Below, piece by piece: positions 25,995 to 38,082 of a stretch of DNA of 64,000 nucleotides. This stretch comes from Hofstenia miamia (lineage: Eukaryota; Xenacoelomorpha; Acoela). Position 1 is the stretch's first letter; each line of letters opens with the position of its first letter. The notes below the pieces were generated by a model. That model made no database searches, was not told the DNA's origin, and saw nothing but the letters and a program-made list of their open reading frames with translations. The DNA is taken from the NCBI GenBank assembly GCA_004352715.1, contig SCFE01000023.1, positions 736,720 through 800,719 on the forward strand, read 5' to 3'. The position numbers and the translations under genes are program-made.

Positions 25995-26451
25995 CACCTG
26001 AAATAGAGGAAAATTATTAATTAGGCATAATTTTTTAATAGAAGTACCGGTATAGGGACGAAAATATACAAATAACAGTTTTCTTTTGTACATAGCTTAG
26101 AAAGCAATAAAATCACTTGTTGCAGAGTCATTCGTTTTGTATTTTCTGAAAGACTTCAATAAAAATAATCAACTTTTGGAAGTTTGGAACTTATGTATTA
26201 GTAAATTCTCTTAAAGCATACAAGCTGAGGGCCTAATTGAAACCTAGTTGTACTTCATTTCCTGCAATTGTTTAAACCGTTAATGCATTGCATGCTTCTT
26301 AAATTCTGTATTTTGAAAATAGAAATTGGTGCTGTCTTTTTTGCGTGGCGCCAGAAATCTTTGTATTTTAAAAGTACATTCGATAGCAGTGACAGGATTT
26401 TTTAATGGCCGGTTTTGACACTGTAAAATTAGGAAAATTAATCGTTCTCTC
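25995..26451 (+). repeat. 457 bp direct duplication, copy 1
   Basis: By eye identical to 26882-27338. It ends at a single N (26452). It does not begin TG or end CA and lacks an obvious poly(A) signal pair, so an LTR reading is weak. Confidence 0.9.
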
Positions 26452-26452
26452 N

Positions 26453-26880
26453 AAGGGTATGAGGATGGAGATAGCAACAGAAAGATCACCCTCAACCAAA
26501 TGTCAATTAAAGGGCAGGCAGGTAAATGAGGGCCATCATCATGACACTGATCACCAATTAAAGGGCATGAGGTTGGAAATACAAAATTACACACACGCCC
26601 CTTCAACATCCAGTAGTACTTGATGCCAATTAAAGGGTAAAGAGGAAACAGCATCAATTACCATGAAAGATTGGGAAATTCAGCCAATAATTGATGACTC
26701 TGACATGGATATATCAGAACGTCCTTCAACAAGTTTGCTCCCAATGACAACAGAAAGCTCAGGGATATTCTCTTACAAACAAACATTGATAACAACAAAA
26801 TCGTTTTGGTCAGAAGAAAGAGAAAGCCAAATGACCAAAATAGGCAGAAAGAGAATCCACCTGTATTTCATTGTGAACAG
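26453..26880 (+). other. Open, coding-like insert with a repeated QLKG motif, bracketed by single Ns
   Basis: One plus-strand frame is open over about 143 codons with a single TGA at 26621-26623, unusual in such AT-rich DNA. It encodes three QLKG motifs (CAATTAAAGGG at 26504, 26555 and 26627; spacings 51 and 72 bp, both multiples of three) and a KGMR-M/L-EI segment twice. It also has a His/Asp stretch and a Ser/Thr-rich part ending near 26880. No known domain is recognised. Both ends are single N bases and the whole piece lies between identical 457 bp copies. It could be a misplaced exon-bearing contig, a mini retroelement interior, or a decayed gene fragment. Confidence 0.35.
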
Positions 26881-26881
26881 N

Positions 26882-27338
26882 CACCTGAAATAGAGGAAAA
26901 TTATTAATTAGGCATAATTTTTTAATAGAAGTACCGGTATAGGGACGAAAATATACAAATAACAGTTTTCTTTTGTACATAGCTTAGAAAGCAATAAAAT
27001 CACTTGTTGCAGAGTCATTCGTTTTGTATTTTCTGAAAGACTTCAATAAAAATAATCAACTTTTGGAAGTTTGGAACTTATGTATTAGTAAATTCTCTTA
27101 AAGCATACAAGCTGAGGGCCTAATTGAAACCTAGTTGTACTTCATTTCCTGCAATTGTTTAAACCGTTAATGCATTGCATGCTTCTTAAATTCTGTATTT
27201 TGAAAATAGAAATTGGTGCTGTCTTTTTTGCGTGGCGCCAGAAATCTTTGTATTTTAAAAGTACATTCGATAGCAGTGACAGGATTTTTTAATGGCCGGT
27301 TTTGACACTGTAAAATTAGGAAAATTAATCGTTCTCTC
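26882..27338 (+). repeat. 457 bp direct duplication, copy 2
   Basis: By eye identical to 25995-26451, offset by 887 bp. It starts immediately after a single N (26881). Confidence 0.9.
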
Positions 27339-27505
27339 ATTAGGGGACATCATAACTGACAATGTCACTCAATTGGAGGCTTTACAGAATCGTTTTAGCA
27401 ACTCCGTACAGTGGTAATTAAAAATACCATTTAAAAAGCGGAAGCACTTTATAATGCATCGTATTTGTATACTTATCAAATTTCAATACTGAAAATTGCG
27501 TCAAA

Positions 27506-27682
27506 ATGAAAAATGTAATGTATTGTATATTCCACGAATACGAAATAGCAAAGCTGCGGGCATCGTGCGAATGGGCATTGGGTAGAGGACAGCGACCGGG
27601 CACTGGAACAATGTTTTCCACTAATAAGAAAGCCAAACAAGTAACTGACCTGACCTGCGATGACCATGATTACATACAATAA
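27506..27682 (+). other. Small G/C-richer ORF, 58 codons, possible exon or chance ORF
   Basis: A plus-strand ATG-to-TAA ORF crosses a G/C-richer island at about 27540-27665 that stands out from its AT-rich surroundings. The product has a basic/Gly-rich middle and an acidic end (DLTCDDHDYIQ). The opposite strand is also open and starts with a basic plus hydrophobic segment (RVARKIRLVTLLLYVIMVIA) that could be a membrane anchor exon followed by GTCAGT. I do not recognise either product. Confidence 0.2.
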
Positions 27683-29001
27683 CAGTGTCACAAGACGAAT
27701 TTTCCTTGCTACTCTTTTCTTCAATGTGTATATTTACCCACCTCATTGTACATATAAATCAACTTACAAACTTGGTTTAGATTCTAGCTGTCAACAATAT
27801 TTGATATTATGTCAATTGAGAAACATTACTCTGTGATTGATAAATTCAATGCTAATCATGCAGGAGCTAAGGAACAATATTATTATTGGAGGGGCTCAAC
27901 TGAGATTCTTCTCATACAAAACTTAAATTTCTTAAATTCAAAAAGATTTGATTTAAAATAAGTGCTCTTAGGATAATTATTAGTAGGGCACTAGCCCTTC
28001 AAACCACCCCTTTTCCTTAGCCTCTGAAATCATGCTATGTAATTAATGATAAAAACATTAGAACGCCATTTTGATTATTAATACACAATAACAATAGGTA
28101 GTTTAATCTAATACATGCCACTAAATCGATTAAATCATTTCCAACAAATAATACAAACTGAAGAACAACACTGTTATCTTTTACGAATTTTTCCGAAAGA
28201 GACAAAATTTAGGCTTACAATTTATAAAGTACAAGCTTAATATTATAGCAATGTGTGAATTTTAAGCTTAGAAATCTTTTGAGGAATACTTTATGTACGC
28301 TTTTCTTGACTTCAAAGTTTATTCCCAATAAAGTACCAAGAAGTTATTAACACCGTGATCATATGTAATCAACTGAATGAGAAATACAAAATCTCTTTGA
28401 TTTATATTTCTGAACATTTTAATGTAATAGTAATGTAATCTTATACAGCAACAGACGTCCATATATCAAATATTTTACTTACATATATTATAAATTCAAT
28501 CATTGTTCTTAAATTAGAAAGATTCCTTTTAAATTATTAAGAAATCCACTTTGATCTTAAAATTTGTACACGTTTTCAAATGTATATCTTGTAGTTCCGA
28601 TTAGCTTTCCACTAACTATTACATGTTTCATTTTCGAACAAAGCATGGGGTTTTCAAATTAAATGCGAATAAATAGTATAGGGAACCAAATTTTTGATTT
28701 AGTGTTCATACTACTGTATGTTATTTGCCGTAACAATTCTGTAATGCCATGGAATGTGAGCAATAGGGCAACAATTTTGGTATTGATATAATTCACGTGG
28801 GATGTCATGGTAAATTTTTAATTATAAATTATACAAAAAATTGTTAATTGATATTAGATATTAAAATTTATTTGGTTCAGTTGTATACTAAGTGTCACAT
28901 TCATTCATAAATATTCACTTTCTTTTCAATTCAACTTAATGCAATAATGATGTTTAAGAAAATTTTATATAAAGGATTTTCATGTGATTGGAAGGCTAGA
29001 A
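27683..29001. other. Intronic, nothing recognised
   Basis: AT-rich, no coding-like ORF, no repeat shared with elsewhere in the window. Confidence 0.5.
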
Positions 29002-31054
29002 CACTGGCGAATTTAAGGGGGACTATGGGACTGCAGTCCCCCCCCCCATGATGAGCACACCGGAGGGTAATTTTTGCAACCTTGATAAAAATTCTAAATT
29101 AGTGCTAAATTTTTGTGTTTCATCTGCAAAGGGTTTGGCAAATATTTGTAAAATATTTGGCAAATTTTTAAAATAACTTGCAAGTTTCCCTAAAATTTAA
29201 CAAAAACCTTGCAAATATTTGTCCGACTTTCCAACTTTTTTTTCAAATAATATTACACATTCTTAAGAATATATCAAACATATTCCAATATTAGGCCTTT
29301 CATCTACCATCCACCAAATTTTCTATCTAATAAATTATAAAGGCTGTTGAAAGAACTGCTTCCACATTATACAACAATCTGTGCACAGTTTCAGTGCAGA
29401 TGTTAATTATGACATATATTTGTTGAAGAATGTAGACTACGGGGGGTTGTCTCAACTACAAGTCTCTACGTAAAAATACTGGTCCTTCTATCTTATGAGA
29501 AATAAAAAAAGCTTTCTAATTTTTTTGAAAAAATAGCTGAATAAGTCCTAACTATGAAAGCTAAACTAAAATCTTAGAAAAAACATAGATTCCTTCCTAT
29601 GAGTTATTTTAATCCCCAGATGTTTACCGCTGGCCATCAACACCTAATGAAATCAGGACAATTTGGATATTTCTCAAATACTATATTGTACACAATCAAA
29701 GTGCTCAATGAAGCTAGCCCTTTGTATAAATTAAAAAACTGTACACTGGATCAATTTAAACTCCTAAGTATATTTCAAATCTTCTGTAAACCCAATGTGT
29801 TTGTTAGAGGCCCTGTAGAATCATCAAGATTCAATCACACTACACCTCAAAAGCAATCAAACATCATCCAAACATAATGGCGAGGGCTACCTTAGTCATC
29901 ATTATTGCTAGGATGAGCACGTACAAATACATCAGCATTTTGAATAAACGCTCAGCATATTTTAAAAAACTATAAATTTTTAATTCAGATACTGAGAACT
30001 GGTATATCTAGGAAAGGGGAGCTTCTGAAATCCCTTTCAATCTGCTAATTTTTTCTTCAGCATATTAAATTCTCTTTATCACATATTTCAAATGATGTTC
30101 AAATTGCATTCATAATACTATTGGCTTTTATAAAAGTATAAAATTTTAGCATTTTTGTAACAAATTTTTAAGAATTTCTGAAATTTTGACCACAGTTTTG
30201 CATTAATTGTTCAGATTTTATTGCACAAAAAAATAATTCCCCATTTCATATAAGAACCTAGTAATATTAGGGACTCACCATCTCCTTCATCTTAATGCTA
30301 TTTTATATGGTAAAAGTTTCCATCCAAAACCTACAAAAATGCAACTTCATTCCTACATAGAACTTTTATAGTCAGCTATCATTCAATTCTCAAATTACTG
30401 ATTTGCTAAAAATTGGGATTTTCAAAATTATTGATATGATACCCTCATTTCTAGACCTCTTTTTGCATTCTTCAGGAACTTGAAATTGTAATTACTATGT
30501 TACAGAAAAAATTAATGCTAAAGATTTAGCAACCACCAATGCAAATTAAAAGTAACTCAGTAAAACTAACAGTTTATGTAGAAATGTTTCCTTTTCTTGA
30601 CAGATTTCAAAAACTAATAGAGTTACGAGGTAATTATTCGCAATTAATTGTCCTGATACCAGACCCACAAGACATGGGATAGGATCAGTATGAAACCAGA
30701 ACTAAATTTTCAATTTCAAACTGAGACCGGGAGCAATTTGAATTAACATTTGCTATTATATTTACTTGCTAAACTAAAATATGTCTGTAATACTGTATCT
30801 CCATTTAATAGTCTATTTTGATAAAAATGCATAATTTTAGCACAAATAGATGATCTATATATAAATATAAATTAAAACACAATAGTAGAAAGTTCGACTA
30901 GAACATAAGCAAGAACTTTCAAATTCTTATCATAACATGTAAAGAAATTTATGAGGATTCAAAACTTAATCAAATTTAGAATGAAAAATATTATGGAAAA
31001 ATCGAGTTTAAGTGCCTCAGTATCCCTTATCAGAAATTTCTAGATCCGGCCCTG
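29002..31054. mobile_element. Possible 2 kb non-autonomous DNA element
   Basis: The left edge reads CACTGGCGAATTTAAGGGGG followed by a palindrome around CTGCAG and a run of ten C. The right edge, on the minus strand, reads CAGGGCCGGATCTAGAAA. Both resemble the CAGTGGCGGATCTAG / CAGGGCCGGATCTAG ends common on non-autonomous hAT-like elements. No 8 bp target duplication is visible. The ORF at 29599-29877 has no recognisable domain. The interior also contains phrases that could belong to more than one nested insertion. Confidence 0.35.
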
Positions 31055-31856
31055 AGCACTTGAATATTTAAGTGGGATGGGATAGATTGAGACGCGAATA
31101 TGTTTAATATGTAAGCTAGATGATTGATACTCATATAAAAAATGCATTACTGTAAGCACTAACTCTATTGGTAGTCAAACTCTGATTTTATAGTGTGGCT
31201 ACTAATGCACCTATTAATAAAATTCGTAACAGAGAAATCAGCCGTAGCAGGAAACAATAACCCCAATATAAATCTTAAATTTCAAAATTGAAGAAATTTT
31301 GAGGAAATCATGTACTATTTGATAAGCGATTGTTGGTTATAAAGTTTTACTTTCATGTAAGACAAACAATAATCCGCGTGAATCAAAATGTTTGTAGTCA
31401 AGCAGAAAAATTCGTATTAATGTAAAATTCTGCAAAATAATATCAAAGCTATATATGGCATTTAATTAAGTGACGAACAAAGCAGACATCGTGCATTGAT
31501 TCGATTAAATCCTAACATGGGCGTTAAAAACTGATAACAAAGAAGTGTAAAAATCAATTTTCCGATATGTCTTACGACTTAAAGTGATGCAATTAAAAGT
31601 AGAAATTGAACCAATTGCAGATTCATTTCAAGTTATGTAGCTTAACACAGTTCTGTTGCATTAAGACATAAGACTGCTGCTATTGAGGTGTTGTATGGAG
31701 CAGGGTGGTGTGTACACTATATTGTATAATATATTGAGTTAGGGATAAAAGTGTGACAAACATCGACCATATTAAATACACGCAAAATACGAGCAAATAA
31801 AAGCCCCCTGTTGTATACGGCTATAAAAATGCCTTCAGATCGTTCAGGATTGCATA
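31055..31856. other. Intronic, nothing recognised
   Basis: AT-rich sequence with no coding-like ORF. Confidence 0.5.
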
Positions 31857-32670
31857 TGGAAATAAAAATTTACATTCCATTCCATTTACAGATTGTTGAA
31901 ATGGAAAGGAAGCGGAAATTGAACTTATTTTATGAAATGGAAATTCAGTGGAAATTTATGGAAACATAAAATTTCACAAGAATAGTTCACAATGCTATAC
32001 CAAATGTGCAAAACACCCTAAATATATTTAAATATGAATAAACTTTTTAAGAACATTCACAAAGTGCATTAAGAAAATGAAAATTAGTCTGAATTATACA
32101 AAGTAGAGCGAATACAACGGCAAAATTTGGTTAATGTCATGTCAAATAGTAATGATTAAATAATCGCATTAATACACTGGTAGAGTTAAACCAATTCTAT
32201 TGCATTTATCTCAACAGTTTCAATCAATCTAAACACTGCACGGGTCTGCACTGAATTATAATTTCTGTTGACATTATAGTTGATTTGCCCAACCACTAGA
32301 AGGGTTCTAAAGCGACCACTGTCTCTGGGATATACTGGTCTCCGTCCTATGGGACTGATACTAAGTATCTCAGTGGCGGATGGGGATAAAAATTGAAGAA
32401 CCTGGAAACACAGATTTCAGAATTTTACTCATAATTTCCAATTTCGATCACAATAAAAGTTATTCTGTGGGGAGAATAGTACTATCTGACCAGAATATTT
32501 CATGACATTGTGATGGTACCAAATCCAATGGGACTAAGTGGGACTGAAACAGGTAACATTCTGATTGCAAAGAAATCTAACCCTTAGTTATGGAAAAATG
32601 TGGAAATTATTCAAAAATATGGAAATCCTTTTAAAGTAGTTGTGGAAATGAAATGGAAATGGAAGACAAT
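31857..32670. repeat. Candidate inverted-repeat element with ATGGAAAT-rich ends
   Basis: Both ends are rich in ATGGAAAT/TCCATT. The left end carries TTCCATTCCATTT (about 31877) and the right end carries its imperfect complement AATGAAATGGAAATGG (about 32646). The pairing is imprecise. A CAGTGGCGGATGGGG end-like motif at 32370-32384 lies inside and may be a second insertion. No target duplication was found. Confidence 0.25.
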
Positions 32671-33936
32671 CGCATCTTTACAAGCAAGCCTGAGATCTTT
32701 ACACATTGTCCTTAACTCTTAGATTTATCAACTTATTATTTAAATTTAATGATTGCTGAAGTGAAATAGTTTTATATAACTAATATATTACATTTTTTAT
32801 AATACAATACCTAACTTTAGTAAAATTGTATATCATATCCTTTCCATAGGTGACTCCTTGTACTTAGTGAAACTTAGATGTCAATGGTTTATACAATTAT
32901 AGAATATTCTTTACAGAAATAGTAAATTTACAATATGAATTTTAGCTGAAATATAGAGTGTTGCTATAGCTATAGAAAATTTAGTTGAAATGAAAAATGA
33001 AAAGTAATATTTTTTGAGACTAAGTGCAAGATTATACGAGTTTAATAGATAGAAACGAATTATTGTTTTCTCGCCCATAAAAAAATTATATTCTATATAA
33101 TTTGTCTCGATTCAGCTCAGTCCTTCTAAACACTGCGTCTTTATTACATTTTGCTTAAATGCTTAAATGGAGCATTACCTACTATTTGGAAAACACAGGT
33201 ACTACTTAAACTAAAAATACCATATTGGAATCTGCTGAAAAAATTCATGGTTTTGGGAAATTACTTTTGTTTTAAAAATTACTTGTCACATAGTCGAGTG
33301 TGACAGTGTTGTGTTAAATCGATATTTGCTGGAGTTGACAGGTTGCAAATTATTTTCGGATTTCGTTCCATTACATATTTCACTTTGACGATGAGTTAAA
33401 AGTCACAACATCATTGATTGTGCATCTGTCATAATATTGGGAAACTCACTTCTTGCAAACGTTGTAGAAATTTTGAATTAATTCTATGCCCTCACTAAGG
33501 AGATATTGAAGCGACTGTTTTGTTCTGGTACTCTACAAAATATAATATATAAGAGCCTAGTCAATAAAATATTGCATCTTGGGATGAAATAGGACTTGTT
33601 GAAATTCATTATTCTCGAATGCAGACATGTGTTCTTGTCTAAGGATATACAGCTAAATTAAATTCAAAGCAAAATTTTCGGCTTCATTTAAAAAGGTTGA
33701 TTGCTTAAGCAGATGGCTGCAGTTTTAATAATGAATCGCAGGAAGTTATCTTACAAAGGAGGTAGCGGAAATTTTATAAGAAACTACAGAATTTCACTAC
33801 ATTTCATCCTTTAGAATTGTGATTGCTAAAATAAAATCTAACATTTTAAAAGGCTTCGACCCATTATCAATTTCTCAGTTGTTAAGTTCAACTGTTGTGT
33901 GCATTTCATTAAAATTTTTTTAGCAATTATTAAATT

Positions 33937-33938
<2 letters not shown>
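32671..33938. other. Intronic, nothing recognised
   Basis: AT-rich with no ORF of interest; leads into an (AT)n tract. Confidence 0.5.
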
Positions 33939-33977
<39 letters not shown>

Positions 33978-34227
33978 GTTTCTTTATAAGCACAAATACC
34001 CTCAATGATCTTTGCTTTGTATTTTCATTTGGTCATCCCAATAGCATCCAAGAANNNNNNNNNNNNNNNNNNNNNNNNNNNNNNNNNNNNNNNNNNNNNN
34101 NNNNNNNNNNNNNNNNNNNNNNNNNNNNNNNNNNTATATATATATATATAGTTTCTTTATAAGCACAAATACCCTCAATGATCTTTGCTTTGTATTTTCA
34201 TTTGGTCATCCCAATAGCATCCAAGAA
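33939..34227. repeat. (AT)n plus 81 bp duplicated across an 80 N gap
   Basis: The sequence 33974-34054 reappears without visible change at 34147-34227. Both copies follow (AT)n and the gap 34055-34134 lies between them. This is the pattern expected when the same locus was placed twice at a scaffold join. Confidence 0.85.
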
Positions 34228-36227
34228 AAATAAGACATTAAAGCTATTTTGTATCATACAGCATGCAGACATTATTGAGCGTAAAATAATAATTATTAGG
34301 AAATAATTCTATAATCCAGCTGGATTAGACAATTTAATAACAGAGAAATTTTCTATATACATAAGCGTTGTAAACATTGTTAAAATCTGAAGTCGTTAAA
34401 AGATAATACGTGAAGTTTATAAAAACGTATGCAATAAGCAATGAAAGAAAATCATTTATTAAGTAAAAAAGGGGGCTTCGACTTTAAGAGTAAGAAGCTT
34501 AATAGGCATTATTCTTAAACGACGAAAACTTAGAAAGAAATATTTTACAATAAATACAGTGATTATCAACTTAACTTTTCACAATGGTCTTATACTCGGT
34601 TGTCTATTTTAACCTTGGTTATTGTATATCTGCCTTAATGTGCCCCTGATGTACTATCCTAAGACTAAGACACTGTGCAGATATTATGCTGTTGCAATAA
34701 ATATCTTAAAACTGTTTTTTACAATTCCATACATTATATTACAACAATATTTTTTCAAAGTTTTATATCCTTTGATATCACCGTATATATATATATTATA
34801 TATATATAAATTTATTATGCACAATTGAAATTCTGCAACCTAAGTATATCATTCCTATATTAACTAAGAAAATATTGTACCAGAAAACAAGCCCTCTCCA
34901 CTTGCCCACTTGCAATACGGAGAAAGGGATAGAAATTTCAGAAAAGCAGAAATTAATAAATAGATGCAATAGAAGAATCTGAGTGGAAATTGAACTAGTT
35001 ATAATTTCGAACAAACTCATATTTTCATCTACTTTTCATTATACAAAAATAAGTATTGAATTATGCAGGTAAATATCTTAACCATTCTGACTTTATTACT
35101 TTGATTTAAAAATCTTTGAGCAAATTATTCTAAAACTTTTATTTATTTATTAAGGAATTTTATATATTTTAGCCTTGAAAAATATTAGCAAACAGCGTGT
35201 AGGCAGTGCTTTAAATTTTGATAAATATTCCAGACAGCTGAGGTTCCTCATTTTACAAATTCATTTGATTGGCTTTATAGAAACTAAAAATCAACAATTC
35301 ATAAAAAATGAATATATTCCAGCTTAAAACTCATTTACGGGATGAACTTGAAATCGAAGTAGAACTTCATGAAATATTTATAATTTGCTATTTCACTGCT
35401 ACCTGAAAATTATAGATTTTGACAAAAGTTTTGTTTTCTAATTTGAAATAAGGTTATCTCTATTTATTTATGGTATGCGTATTGTAAAAAATCATTTTAG
35501 TACAATTTGTAGACTCATTAACAAGCCAAACACATGAGATTAAAATGCAATAAAACATATTCCGTTTTGATTGGATACCAAACATTCCTTCTAAGAAAAA
35601 ATTCAAAGTATTCTAAATGTATAGCATTATAGCAAGTCTCAATGTTTATCAATGAATATTTGATGATTTAAGAGCAATTGAAAACTAAGTCCAAATAAAA
35701 ACTTAGTTTCCAGGTATTGGTATTCTTTTATTCATTGATCTACAGATGTGCTGTTTATTTCGTCAAAACTTAATCACAAAATTGTGAACACTGACAGACA
35801 TGCACAAGTATTGGTAAAAACACCAACTATACACGGAAATTCATATTATTTTCTCAAGGCCTATAAAGCACAACGGTTGCTTATTCAATTGGTTCGAAAT
35901 ATTTAAATTAAAATGTGAAGAAATATTTCGAAATCTTTGATCTTCGATCAATATCGCTCTCCAAGCGATCATGCTTTCTAAAGTTTTGAAGTTTGTGAAC
36001 TGTTTTTGATTTGAAATAATTAAGAACTGTATGACACACTCAGGTGCACTTAGACGGAACATTGTATTACAATAAATGAGAAGGTTTTCTTACAATGGCG
36101 GTTTGTGTCACTACAGATAGTGTATCATATAAACAATAATGACAGTTCAGCTGTCTACAATCTGCTCTTCAATAAGTAATTGAAAAATATTACTCAATTT
36201 CATTTCAATAGACAGTTAGATTAAAAT
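34228..36227. other. Intronic, nothing recognised
   Basis: AT-rich. A short (AT)n tract lies at 34784-34808. No coding-like ORF until the TM4-TM5 exon. Confidence 0.5.
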
Positions 36228-36263
36228 TTATATATTCAATAGGCCAATACTAAGCAAACTTAC

Positions 36264-36536
36264 CATGCGGATTTTTCTTGTCTGTGCTCGAGCAATCATC
36301 AGTATGTTCAAGTACATGACAAACATCATCAGCAGAGGGAATATGAATGTAATTAGACCAACAATCAGCGCATACCAAGGATTACTACTGTCGTAGGTGC
36401 AGTTTTCGGGATTGACTGTATTTTGTATGTGACCATCTGATGTGTTCCAACCGAGAAATATTGGAATGAAAGAACTTCCAATAGATATTATCCAGATAAT
36501 GATCAAACAAGCTATGATTCGTGGAGTAGTTACTAC
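36264..36536 (-). CDS. Internal coding exon of the same aminergic GPCR (TM4-ECL2-TM5)
   Basis: This is a 273 bp exon of exactly 91 codons, phase 0 at both ends. The acceptor is TTTAG at 36541-36537 and the donor is GTAAGT at 36263-36258. It encodes TM4 (about residues 7-27, with the invariant W4.50 at residue 15), an FLGW segment at residues 27-30 as in H2 and octopamine-beta receptors, and an extracellular loop with the conserved Cys46 that should pair with TM3. The loop has two N-glycosylation sequons (NTS at 31-33, NCT at 45-47). TM5 follows with P67 (5.50) and Y75 (5.58), then a basic ARAQTRKIR start of loop 3. Counting from P5.50, position 5.42 is Val, 5.43 is Gly and 5.46 is Thr. H2 receptors have Asp at 5.42, and catecholamine/octopamine receptors have serines. 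The exon joins in frame to the TM6-TM7 exon at 13059. The preceding exon (TM1-TM3, DRY) was not found. Confidence 0.88.
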
Positions 36537-37455
36537 CTAAATTATTCAGATTAGTTTTAGTACAGATCTTAGGCAAATTTATGCAATTCATCATTGTTTT
36601 TATATTTCAATACAATGTACACGTAATCAATATGTACAATAAATAATTTATATTTTCACACTGGGTGCTATCGTTTATACATTACCTATTTTACCTATTT
36701 TAGATTATTCAAAATTCAGGCGAATCATAGATCTGAGCACTGGACCAATACAACACATTGAATGTTCTGTATACAATTACAATACAAAAGTAAGTATACC
36801 TACTTTATTAACTACTTGATACATCTTCAACATGTTGCCTAATTATGGGTATAATAAAAACGTCAAAGTAGGCTCTATGTTCATATTTTGGAAAAAGGTA
36901 ATTTTTTGAAAAAACATCCTTAATTTATCCTGAAATAATAAGGAAAATTTAGCATTACAGTCAATCTTAGCTATGGCCCTCTCTGTGTAAAACCATATCA
37001 ACAAATGCATTTTTTATTTCATTGGTGGGCTATAGTCTGACTAAGCACGCCTGTAGGCTTGCCCCTGGTAGATTGCTATTGATTGATATGTTTTATTAAA
37101 TAAGATTGCATATTATCTAAAAAATAGTTTAAGAATAAAAATACTTCATTTCTTAGTGATGAGGATATCATTGAAATCGATATGTGAAATATTTTTTAAT
37201 TCATAACTCTTCGATAATTAACGAAAATTGGGGCATGGAATCATTCCCTCAACAAGTCTTAAAATTTGAGTTCTTTAATTCATATATAAAAGAACTCAGT
37301 TTTTGTGGAGCGGTAAAATGAATTTTTTAAATGTATTCTATGAAAATCTCAAAAAATTAAGGTGCTAGATGTCTTAAATGATGTAAATGTTCGTATTATC
37401 ATTGTCTGCTTTAGTTTGGTGGTAATTATTACATTTTAATGACTTGGTTACTGCA
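36537..37455. other. Upstream intron of the GPCR gene, nothing recognised
   Basis: The minus-strand sequence upstream of the TM4 acceptor was read for a TM3/DRY exon and none was seen. Confidence 0.5.
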
Positions 37456-37638
37456 AACACACACACATACATACACACACATATATATATANNNNNNNNN
37501 NNNNNNNNNNNNNNNNNNNNNNNNNNNNNNNNNNNNNNNNNNNNNNNNNNNNNNNNNNNNNNNNNNNNNNNNNNNNNNNNNNNNNNNNNNNNNNNNNNNN
37601 NNNNNNNNNNNNNNNNNNNNNNNNNNNNNNNNNNNNNN

Positions 37639-37669
<31 letters not shown>
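37456..37669. repeat. (CA)n/(TA)n compound microsatellite with a 147 N gap
   Basis: CA repeats at 37456-37481 pass into TA repeats. N fills 37492-37638, then TA repeats continue to 37669. Confidence 0.9.
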
Positions 37670-37673
<4 letters not shown>

Positions 37674-38039
37674 TGTATGTGTTCAAACAATTACTACACA
37701 TCTCTATGTATTCGACGTGATAGTCTGATTGATATAAATTTCGTGTCAGAGAAACAATATAACAACATTAAAATTTAGTGGACAAAAGTATAGAAAGTCT
37801 TCTGAAATATTCAATGCAAATGGAAATCGTAATTCTCGAATGAAAACACAGAAATGTTTTTATCATTATGAGTTCACTACACTTTGAAAATTCTAGGACT
37901 TTTTCCAAATATCATTGATACCTTCCAAAGCTTGGCATAAATTAGTCAGTTGATTCATTGAAATCACTAATTGTTCCATTTCAAGCTTTGTGCATCACCT
38001 GATTTTACAATTATTGTAATTTATAATATGTATACATGC

Positions 38040-38082
<43 letters not shown>

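Larger units (their letters stand above)
13060..36263 (-). other. 23.2 kb phase-0 intron of the aminergic GPCR gene
   Basis: The interval between the donor (GTAAGT, 36263-36258) and acceptor (TTTTTAG, ending 13060) is inferred to be one intron in the loop-3 coding region. Joining the exons keeps frame and gives a normal TM5-loop3-TM6 order with a short loop 3 (about 35 residues between TM5 and TM6). The intron holds microsatellites, a 108 bp dispersed repeat copy, a 457 bp duplication and decayed element ends, listed separately. A small unrecognised extra exon in loop 3 cannot be excluded. Confidence 0.75.

Noticed and set aside
25995-27338. LTR retrotransposon with 457 bp LTRs
   Set aside because: The repeats lack TG...CA ends and no primer-binding site or target duplication is seen. 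Both inner junctions are single Ns, pointing to assembly. Kept only as an alternative reading.
36385-36594. Minus-strand 69-codon ORF overlapping the TM4-TM5 exon
   Set aside because: It is a different frame from the receptor reading and has no domain.
37429-37728. Overlapping ORFs on both strands rich in Tyr/Ile and Thr/His
   Set aside because: They translate the (CA)n/(TA)n microsatellite and the N gap.
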